5,670 bases of DNA. Source: an uncultured Clostridia bacterium. GTDB lineage: Bacteria > Bacillota > Clostridia > Christensenellales > UBA1242. Shown here piece after piece: positions 1-5,027 of the stretch (within the stretch, counting starts at the first letter, position 1; every line of letters begins with the position of its first letter). The notes under the pieces were generated by a model. It was not told where the DNA came from, ran no database searches, and saw only the letters and a program-made list of their open reading frames with translations. Position numbers and translations under genes: made by a program. The stretch spans positions 1 to 5,670 of the forward strand of contig CANQZB010000067.1 in assembly GCA_947628195.1 (NCBI GenBank), read 5' to 3'.

Positions 1-929
1 ACATAGCCTACAAATCCTCCTACTGCCAAGCTATATCCTTTTGGTTTGCCCGGTGGGTCTTGATTAAAATAAAATCTCGATGGTTCGATTTTTATTGCGA
101 CATTACCTATACAGCTGTCCATTATGGTGGCGTTACCTGCATATGATGGGCTGAAACTCCCCACAAAACCGCCTATTGAATCGAGTATATTACTATATTG
201 ACTCATGTTAGTAAAAAATCCAATATGAACACTGATTTTAGCAATTCCACTGACAACACAGCAATTTATTGTAGTAGTACCATCAACAAAGCCAGCGAGT
301 ATACCGACCCTTCCTGGGTGAACAATGACATGACGGTTCAATTGTGCATAAGTAGATTGGCAGTCCTTTAATATAATCTCTGGCTTCTCTAAAATCAAAT
401 TTTGTATTACGGCATCATCAACAAATCCAAAAAAACCCACATAAAACACAATTTGCTCAGGTACAGGAAAGTTTGCATTAGCTTTAAAATCGTAATATTG
501 AGTCATTTCAATTTTCATGCCACTTATAACATGACCGTTCCCATCGAATGTGCCAGAAAATTTGGCACTATCCAACTGCCCAAGCAAGTCATAAGAATCA
601 ATACATTCATAATTATGATATCTTCCAATAGGAATCCATGGATCCGTTAAGTGAATATCGTTTTGCAAATAAATTGTTTGATTAGCAAAACTTTTAGGCG
701 CACTACCTGTTGCCCCATTTACTATATCCCTAAATTGCTTAAGTTCTTCTTCGTTCGAAATGTAAATATCGCGGTCATCCCAATTAATAGCACTGGTTGT
801 TACTGCATTTGGATTAGTGTTGGACATGTATGCATTTATTGAAGTTATAGCAATGGTTGTAAGCAGTGAAAAAAGGGCCAACGCCATAGTAATTAAAACT
901 ATTTTTGTAATTCTACTTGAAATTCTCAT
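1..929 (-). CDS. Secreted GLUG/beta-helix-type surface protein, N-terminal part (C-terminus beyond the left edge)
   Basis: The frame is open from an ATG at 929 to the window edge, giving 309 residues and no stop. Residues 1-33 form a signal peptide: basic start MRISSRITK, hydrophobic core at about 10-28, and a possible cleavage site after SINA. Next come ISNEEELKQF (an 'eel..f..ivNG' lead-in), a YLQNDIHL strand, WIPIG at 98-102 and FSGTFDGNGHVISGM at about 124-138. These are hallmarks of surface proteins with GLUG-like repeats that fold as right-handed beta-helices. Repeated turns follow: VGFFGFV...IQNLIL, VGILAGFVDGTTTINCCVV, IGGFVGSF...IMDSCIG, and VGGFVGYV at the edge. The start is supported by AGGGGTG at 940-934, five bases from the ATG. 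The likely role is an exported adhesin or cell-surface protein; its ligand cannot be told. Such proteins are usually much longer and often end in cell-wall repeats or an anchor, which lie outside this window. The family assignment is firm, the function is inference. Confidence 0.82.
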   Translation of the reverse strand, partial: MRISSRITKIVLITMALALFSLLTTIAITSINAYMSNTNPNAVTTSAINWDDRDIYISNEEELKQFRDIVNGATGSAPKSFANQTIYLQNDIHLTDPWIPIGRYHNYECIDSYDLLGQLDSAKFSGTFDGNGHVISGMKIEMTQYYDFKANANFPVPEQIVFYVGFFGFVDDAVIQNLILEKPEIILKDCQSTYAQLNRHVIVHPGRVGILAGFVDGTTTINCCVVSGIAKISVHIGFFTNMSQYSNILDSIGGFVGSFSPSYAGNATIMDSCIGNVAIKIEPSRFYFNQDPPGKPKGYSLAVGGFVGY

Positions 930-1002
930 TTAACACCCCTATAAAAGTTAAACTGCAGTAAGATTAAGAAGAATATAATATATTTATATATTATTTTGTA
1001 AT

Positions 1003-1031
1003 ATTTTAGCAAAAAATATAGATATATGCAA
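1003..1031 (-). promoter_or_regulatory. Predicted sigma-A-type promoter for the surface-protein gene
   Basis: Read on the minus strand, TTGCAT (1031-1026) and TAAAAT (1008-1003) are separated by exactly 17 bases, a near-consensus -35/-10 pair. Transcription would start near 996, giving a leader of about 67 nt before the ATG at 929. The site lies downstream of the uvrC terminator, so the gene is probably transcribed separately from uvrC. The region is very AT-rich, so chance matches are common. Confidence 0.5.
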
Positions 1032-1084
1032 ACAAAAAGTTAGCAAATTTAATATTTTTTAAATTACGGGTTATTTAATAAAGA

Positions 1085-1165
1085 GGGGCGCCCGCGTTTG
1101 CACGGCAGGGCAAACGAAAAAGGCACGAATGTGCCTTTTTGTAACCGCAGGTTAACGGGCGCCCC
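1085..1165. repeat. GC-rich 81-bp cloverleaf (four-way junction) element with 10-bp terminal inverted repeats
   Basis: Outer arms GGGGCGCCCG (1085-1094) and CGGGCGCCCC (1156-1165) pair perfectly over 10 bp. Inside, three hairpins follow with almost no linker. Hairpin 1 is CGTTTGC/GCAAACG (1095-1101 with 1110-1116, 8-nt loop). Hairpin 2 is AAAAAGGCAC/GTGCCTTTTT (1117-1126 with 1131-1140, loop GAAT). Hairpin 3 is TAACC/GGTTA (1142-1146 with 1150-1154, loop GCA). Only 1141 and 1155 are unpaired at the junction. All 32 base pairs are Watson-Crick, so the fold works on either strand as RNA or as extruded DNA. The element is 50/81 G+C inside A/T-dominated flanks. Arm and loop sizes do not fit a tRNA. 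It sits between the uvrC stop and the next gene's promoter. It could be a palindromic intergenic repeat, a small non-autonomous mobile element, or an elaborate terminator. The structure is seen directly, the nature is inferred. Confidence 0.8.
1117..1140 (-). terminator. Intrinsic (bidirectional-type) terminator of uvrC, central arm of the cloverleaf
   Basis: On the minus strand the sequence reads AAAAAGGCAC-ATTC-GTGCCTTTTT: a GGCAC/GTGCC core with a 4-nt loop, flanked by an A-tract and a T-tract of five each. It begins 32 nt after the uvrC stop codon at 1173-1175. The A/T symmetry means it could also stop plus-strand transcription, although no plus-strand gene ends here. The T-tract is short, so the surrounding GC-rich arms may add strength. 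Confidence 0.7.
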
Positions 1166-1172
1166 GCCAACA

Positions 1173-2978
1173 TTAATTATTAAAATGCTTATAAATAATT
1201 TTAGCAGTAGGTTTTGTTACGCCTTTTGTATTTTCCAGTTCTTCCAAGCTGGCATTTTTAATGTTTTCAATTGTTCTAAACTCTCTTAACAATGCCCTTC
1301 TTGTAGCCGGACCAACACCTTCAATGCTTTCCAAACCGCCTTTATACATACCCTTTGCCCGAAGCTTCCTGTTGAATGTAATGGCAAATCTATGTGCTTC
1401 ATCACGCGCCAATTGCACCAAACGCAGTGAATAACTGCCCTTGCTTAAAATGTAAGGCATGCTTTCATGAGGTTTAAACACTTCTTCTTCCCGCTTTGCC
1501 AAACTGATTAAATCATTAGGATAATTATATTTATTCATAACTTCAACGGCAACGCCCAACTGCCCCTTTCCGCCATCAATAACAATTAAATCTGGCATGC
1601 AGGAAAAACTAACATCTTCGCTATTTAATTTTTCCATACGCCTTGTTAAGACTTCTCGCATTGAAGCAAAATCGTCAATAAATTCAACTGTTTCAATTTT
1701 GAATTTTCTATACATTTTAGGTGCTTTTTCGCCATTCATAAGCACCACCATGCTGGCCACGGTGTAAGTGCCATAAGTGTGGGAAATATCATAGCACTCA
1801 ATGCGTTTTGGCTCGTGTTTTAAGTTTAAGTCCTTTTTAAGTTGTTTTACTGCACCAATGCTTGCGTTAGTTTGCTTAACATTTCTATCCAGGTTTTTTT
1901 CTATATGCATAAACGAATTTTTCTTTGCCATATCAAGCAGTTTAAACTTAACGCTGTCAATTTTAGGCTTTGTAACTGTAATTTTTTTGCCCGCCTTATT
2001 TTGCAAAAACAGTTCAATTTCGCTTGTATCAATTTCCTTAATAATAATTTCATCCACATTTAGCGGATGCGTTTGATAATATTGCATAATAAACTGCGTG
2101 TAAGCTTCTGCTTCGTCTAAAAAATTAAGAATATCAAAAGTTTGCACGCCTTGCAATTTTCCACCGCGAATTGTAAGCACGCACATGGCAGAAAATTCAC
2201 CGCTTGTGTTAAGGCTAAACACATCATAATCAACCAAACTGTTAAGGCTGGTTATAACATTTGCCTTTAATTTGTCTAGCATATTTAATCTATCTCGTAT
2301 TTTAAGTGCAGACTCATAGTTTTGGTTTTCCGATGCCAAAATCATTTTGTCTTTTAATATTTTTTCAACTTCTTTGGTGTCGCCTTTTAAAAAGCGAATG
2401 GCATCGTTAACAATTTTCATATATTCTGTTTTGCTTATTAGTTTTGCACAAGGTGCGGAACACATGTGCATCTCTTTAAAGAGGCACGGTTTTTGCGGTT
2501 TTTTATTTTCAGCAATAGGCAATTTGCACTTCCGCAAAGGAAAGGCATAGTCCATAATGCTTAAAACATCTTTTGCTGTTACCCCTGCCATATAAGGGCC
2601 AAAATATTTGTCGTTTTTATTAAGCCGGCGAGAAATTTCAAAACGCGGGAAATCTTCCTTTAAATTAATTTTAATGTAAGCATACGTTTTGCTATCCTTT
2701 AAAAGAATGTTATAAAAAGGTTGATATTTTTTTATTAGGTTATTTTCAAGCGCAAGTGCCTCCACCTCATCATTTACAATGTAAAAATCAAAATCTGCTA
2801 CATTGGATACCATATTTTTTACTTTAATATGATTTTGTTCACGCAAAAAATATTGGCTAACGCGCTTTTTTAAATTTTTGGCTTTGCCAACATATATCAC
2901 ATTTCCATCTTTATCTTTCATAATGTAAACGCCGGGGTCGTTTGTTAGGCGTTTAACTTTATCCATAACTATGTCCAT
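1173..2978 (-). CDS. uvrC: UvrABC system protein C (excinuclease ABC subunit C)
   Basis: UvrC makes both incisions around a DNA lesion after loading by UvrA and UvrB, in cytoplasmic nucleotide excision repair. The 601 residues match the usual full length. An N-terminal GIY-YIG nuclease domain (about 14-95) has PGVYIMKD, IYVGKAKNLKKR with Tyr29 and Arg39, and the catalytic Glu78 in ALALENNLIK. Cys151, Cys165, Cys173 and Cys177 correspond to the four cysteines known to hold a [4Fe-4S] cluster in UvrC. A UVR (UvrB-binding) helix pair lies at about 205-240. The C-terminal RNase H-like nuclease carries the triad Asp397 (CYDISH), Asp468 (VIDGGKGQ) and His529 (DEAHRF). Helix-hairpin-helix motifs follow, starting IEGVGPATRRALL. 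Start choice is uncertain: ATG 2978 has no Shine-Dalgarno site and lies one base after the predicted transcription start, while ATG 2966 (MDKVKRL) has only a weak GGA. No LexA box is visible upstream. The gene stands alone, divergent from its right neighbour. Confidence 0.98.
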   Translation of the reverse strand: MDIVMDKVKRLTNDPGVYIMKDKDGNVIYVGKAKNLKKRVSQYFLREQNHIKVKNMVSNVADFDFYIVNDEVEALALENNLIKKYQPFYNILLKDSKTYAYIKINLKEDFPRFEISRRLNKNDKYFGPYMAGVTAKDVLSIMDYAFPLRKCKLPIAENKKPQKPCLFKEMHMCSAPCAKLISKTEYMKIVNDAIRFLKGDTKEVEKILKDKMILASENQNYESALKIRDRLNMLDKLKANVITSLNSLVDYDVFSLNTSGEFSAMCVLTIRGGKLQGVQTFDILNFLDEAEAYTQFIMQYYQTHPLNVDEIIIKEIDTSEIELFLQNKAGKKITVTKPKIDSVKFKLLDMAKKNSFMHIEKNLDRNVKQTNASIGAVKQLKKDLNLKHEPKRIECYDISHTYGTYTVASMVVLMNGEKAPKMYRKFKIETVEFIDDFASMREVLTRRMEKLNSEDVSFSCMPDLIVIDGGKGQLGVAVEVMNKYNYPNDLISLAKREEEVFKPHESMPYILSKGSYSLRLVQLARDEAHRFAITFNRKLRAKGMYKGGLESIEGVGPATRRALLREFRTIENIKNASLEELENTKGVTKPTAKIIYKHFNN

Positions 2979-3090
2979 TAGTTTAATTATATCATATATT
3001 TCAAGAATTTTAAATAATTTTTAAAAAATTTATAAACTTTTTAAAACCGATTTTAAATACTAAATTCTTTTAATTTTACATAGAATATGT
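2979..3090. promoter_or_regulatory. AT-rich divergent regulatory region between uvrC and the binding-protein gene
   Basis: This stretch is almost all A and T. It holds the uvrC extended -10 at its left end. A 10-bp direct repeat ATTTTAAATA occurs at 3007-3016 and 3050-3059, and an 8-bp inverted pair AAGAATTT (3003-3010) / AAATTCTT (3062-3069) spans the middle. No convincing plus-strand promoter could be picked: TAGAAT at 3081-3086 is too close to the ATG and has no -35. The repeats may be operator sites but could be chance at this composition. Confidence 0.35.
2986..2994 (-). promoter_or_regulatory. Extended -10 promoter of uvrC
   Basis: On the minus strand the sequence is TGATATAAT, a perfect extended -10 (TGnTATAAT) with TATAAT at 2991-2986. 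The -35 at 17-bp spacing is only TTTAAA (3014-3009), which fits an extended -10 promoter that does not need a strong -35. The predicted start is about 2979, directly beside the first ATG of uvrC. Confidence 0.6.
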
Positions 3091-4002
3091 ATGAAATCTT
3101 TAAAAAAACATTGGTTTAAAATTTTAAGCATAATAATTTTAACTGCTTTATGCATATATGTGCCCATTTTTGCAATAAGAAAAGCGTTAGATTTTGAAAT
3201 TTATAAAGAGCCAGAAATTGAAACAAAAATTTACACCTTATGGCAGGTTGAAACTTTTGAAGGCGGAAGCAAGGCAAGGATTGAATATTTAAAAGCGATT
3301 GCAAGGCAAATTGAAGATGAAACCCCCGGCGTGCTTATTATGGTTAAAGCGGTTTCTCCCGATGCGTTAGAAACCGAATTGCAGTTTTCCACCCCAGATA
3401 TGATTTCATTTGGCACAGGCGTTGGCAAAACCATATTAAATTATTTAAAACCACTTGAAAACACCTACGATGTACGCGATGAACTTGTGGAAAGCGGAAA
3501 ATTTAACAACATTCTTTACGCTTTACCATATATAGCAAGTGGATATGCCATGATAACCCACGGCACTTTAACAAACAATTTTCATTGCGGGCAAAACGGC
3601 TACACAGCGCCTGAAAATATTTTTAAAAATTTAAATCTTACCCCTATAGAAAATGAAAGCCAGTATGAAGCATATAAAGATTTTGTTTATGATAAGTCCG
3701 TAACCCTGCTAGGCACGGGGCGAGATGTGTTTAGGGTTAACAACCTAAATTCGCTTGGAAGAGCCACCGCCATTATAACCCCCGTGGATAGTTACACCGA
3801 TTTAATTCAATATTTTGGAGTTGTAAAAGAGGACCAAATAACTTACAAATTTTTATCTTACGCACTTGAAGATGAACGCCAAAAAAGTTTGGCAAATTAT
3901 TCGTTATTTGCGTGCAAAAATTTTAAAATTTACACGGATGAATTATATTCCAAAATGGAGGACGCAATATTCACATGTGAGGTTAAAAATGTGTTTAATT
4001 AA
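3091..4002 (+). CDS. Membrane-anchored extracellular solute-binding-like protein
   Basis: 303 residues. The N-terminus has a basic stretch (MKSLKKHWFK) and one hydrophobic segment at about 11-29, followed by a long extracellular part. Cys21 is preceded by T-A-L, which is not a lipobox, so an uncleaved anchor is more likely than a lipoprotein. The body resembles family 1 (sugar-type) ABC solute-binding proteins: WQVETFEGGSKAR at 51-63, PDMISFGTGVG at 102-112, a YALPYIASGYAMITHG strand, LLGTGRDVFR at 206-215, and a 'sYtDLIQYFG' stretch followed by 'QksLANYSLF'. It is shorter than the usual 400 or more residues, mainly in the middle, so one lobe may be reduced. No permease or ATPase gene is visible nearby. 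No Shine-Dalgarno site precedes the ATG at 3091, so the start is moderately sure; the hydrophobic anchor right after it supports it. It overlaps murB by 14 bp and is probably cotranscribed with it. The ligand is unknown; binding-family membership is inferred from motifs. Confidence 0.72.
   Translation: MKSLKKHWFKILSIIILTALCIYVPIFAIRKALDFEIYKEPEIETKIYTLWQVETFEGGSKARIEYLKAIARQIEDETPGVLIMVKAVSPDALETELQFSTPDMISFGTGVGKTILNYLKPLENTYDVRDELVESGKFNNILYALPYIASGYAMITHGTLTNNFHCGQNGYTAPENIFKNLNLTPIENESQYEAYKDFVYDKSVTLLGTGRDVFRVNNLNSLGRATAIITPVDSYTDLIQYFGVVKEDQITYKFLSYALEDERQKSLANYSLFACKNFKIYTDELYSKMEDAIFTCEVKNVFN
3979..3982 (+). promoter_or_regulatory. Ribosome binding site that fixes the murB start
   Basis: GAGG, in the context TGTGAGGTTAAAAATG, stands six bases before the ATG at 3989. 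It lies inside the last codons of the upstream gene, so murB translation is probably coupled to it. It favours the 293-residue MurB over the frame's upstream ATG at 3866, which would add 41 residues with no family resemblance. Confidence 0.75.
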
Positions 4003-4870
4003 TGGTAAAGATTTTACGTATATTCCCAATGCTAGTTTAAAAAATTTTTGCACTTTTCGCGTGGGAGGAAAAGCAAAACATCTTATTATTGCAAGAAACA
4101 ATAAAGCACTACTACAAGTGTATTTAAAATGTAAAGCACACAATATAAAGTACAAGATTATCGGGTGCGGAGCAAATTTATTGTTTGACGATAATGGTTA
4201 TAACGGAGTTATTATTGTTAACGAAACTAACACAATAAACTTTGATAAAAATCTTGTGTTGGCAGAAGGTGGCGTCAACTTAACAAATTTAATTATAAAA
4301 TGTTTAGAACGCTCGCTTGGAGGGTTTGAAAAACTGGTTGGAATACCCTCAACTGTTGGTGGTGCAACGGTAAACAACACGGGCGCTCTTGGGGTTGCAT
4401 TTTCTAATTTTATTGACTATGTTGAATGCTTCGATACCGTAACCGGAAATGTTGTAAAGTTAAATAATACAGATTGCAAATTCTCGTATAGGAACAGCAT
4501 TTTTAAAAATGGCAGATACATAATTTTATGTGTAAAATTGAAGCTTAGCAATGAAGATGGCAAAGTTTTAAAAGACAATGTTAAATATGCTATTGAAAGA
4601 AAACGCTTTTCCCAACCGCTTAACCGCCCCAGCGCCGGAAGCGTATTTAAGCGAACGGATGTTATCCCCGCAAAACTTATTGATGAGTTGGGTTTAAAAG
4701 GATTAAGGGTTGGCGATGCTATCATAAGCCCAAAACACGCCGGCTTTATTGTTAATCTTGGCAATGCCACAAGCAAGGACATTTTAAATTTAATAGAAAT
4801 AATTAAAACACAGGTTTTTGAAGTTTACGGGGAACGCTTACAAGAAGAAATAGAATATGTAGAGCCATAA
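3989..4870 (+). CDS. murB: UDP-N-acetylenolpyruvoylglucosamine reductase (MurB, type II)
   Basis: MurB reduces UDP-GlcNAc-enolpyruvate to UDP-MurNAc with NADPH and FAD, the second committed step of cytoplasmic peptidoglycan precursor synthesis. At 293 residues it has type II length. The FAD-binding half shows TFRVGGKAKHLI (22-33), IIGCGANLLFDD (57-68, where GxGSN is usual, so Ser is replaced by Ala62) and VGIPSTVGGATVNNTGALG (117-135, usually GIPGTVGGA..MNAGA.G). The substrate domain shows FSYRNSIFK with Arg168 as the likely equivalent of the E. coli catalytic Arg159. RPSAGSVFKR carries the proton-donor Ser218. AKLIDELGLKG and ISPKHAGFIVNLGNAT follow. Glu287 near the C-terminus (LQEEIEYV) is in the place of the third catalytic residue. 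The start at 3989 is chosen for GAGG and for family length. It overlaps the upstream gene by 14 bp and is followed at once by a terminator. Confidence 0.96.
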   Translation: MCLINGKDFTYIPNASLKNFCTFRVGGKAKHLIIARNNKALLQVYLKCKAHNIKYKIIGCGANLLFDDNGYNGVIIVNETNTINFDKNLVLAEGGVNLTNLIIKCLERSLGGFEKLVGIPSTVGGATVNNTGALGVAFSNFIDYVECFDTVTGNVVKLNNTDCKFSYRNSIFKNGRYIILCVKLKLSNEDGKVLKDNVKYAIERKRFSQPLNRPSAGSVFKRTDVIPAKLIDELGLKGLRVGDAIISPKHAGFIVNLGNATSKDILNLIEIIKTQVFEVYGERLQEEIEYVEP

Positions 4871-4879
4871 TTGGTGCTG

Positions 4880-4915
4880 AATATGTAGTTACACCACTAC
4901 ATATTTTTTATTTTT
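4880..4915 (+). terminator. Intrinsic terminator after murB
   Basis: AATATGTAGT (4880-4889) pairs perfectly over 10 bp with ACTACATATT (4896-4905), with a 6-nt loop TACACC. A T-rich tail (TTTT, A, TTTTT) runs to 4915. It starts ten bases after the murB stop and closes the two-gene unit. The stem is AT-rich and so weaker than average. Confidence 0.8.
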
Positions 4916-4922
4916 AAATTAA

Positions 4923-5000
4923 CATTTTGTTTGTTTTTTTTAGTTTTTGTGATATAATCATTTTGTTAAGATTTTAGCATTGGCAAAACTAAACAAAATG
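4923..5000. repeat. Three copies of CATTTTGTT around the PHP-gene promoter
   Basis: CATTTTGTT occurs at 4923-4931 and 4959-4967 on the plus strand and as its reverse complement AACAAAATG at 4992-5000. The first two flank the -35/-10 region 36 bp apart, and the third is 33 bp further on. Each is followed, in its own direction, by a T-rich run (GTTT.., AAGATTTT, TAGTTTT). They could be operator sites; AT-rich composition makes chance possible. Confidence 0.35.
4931..4958 (+). promoter_or_regulatory. Extended -10 promoter for the PHP-domain gene
   Basis: TGATATAAT (4950-4958) is a perfect extended -10, the same nine bases as at uvrC. TTGTTT at 4931-4936 is a possible -35 with a 16-bp spacer. 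The predicted start near 4965 gives a leader of about 63 nt. Being just downstream of the murB terminator, it makes the next gene an independent transcription unit. Confidence 0.65.
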
Positions 5001-5027
5001 CCAAAAAATGTTCATAAAAGGAGAAGT

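Noticed and set aside
402..842. Two plus-strand open frames of 82 and 63 codons
   Set aside because: They lie antisense to the surface-protein gene, whose minus-strand frame has a signal peptide and clear family motifs.
1085..1165. A tRNA or tRNA-like gene, suggested by the cloverleaf
   Set aside because: The outer stem is 10 bp and the loops are 8, 4 and 3 nt; there is no 7-nt anticodon loop, no T-loop sequence and no acceptor tail.
1085..1165. An integron attC recombination site
   Set aside because: attC folds into one long imperfect hairpin with core GTTRRRY/RYYYAAC ends and extrahelical bases; this has four perfect arms and no such cores.
1074..1184. Target-site duplication around the cloverleaf
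   Set aside because: Only an inverted 8-mer (TTTAATAA at 1074-1081, TTATTAAA at 1177-1184) was found, in AT-rich DNA; no direct duplication abuts the element.
1801..2550. Plus-strand open frames opposite uvrC
   Set aside because: These are shadows of a complete, well-conserved UvrC; none has a ribosome site or recognisable domain.
2979..3090. LexA/SOS box upstream of uvrC
   Set aside because: No GAAC...GTTC-type sequence is present on either strand of this AT-only stretch.
3091..3180. Lipoprotein signal peptide in the binding-like protein
   Set aside because: Cys21 is preceded by T-A-L; a lipobox needs a small residue (A, G or S) directly before the Cys.
3866..3988. A 41-residue N-terminal extension of MurB
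   Set aside because: It has no MurB similarity, lies wholly within the upstream gene, and the ATG at 3989 has a GAGG site and gives normal type II length.
4959..5027. A riboswitch with two competing hairpins in the PHP-gene leader
   Set aside because: The 5' arm of the longer pairing (4959-4967) lies mostly upstream of the predicted transcript start near 4965, so only the 6-bp hairpin would exist in the RNA; no known riboswitch core is seen.
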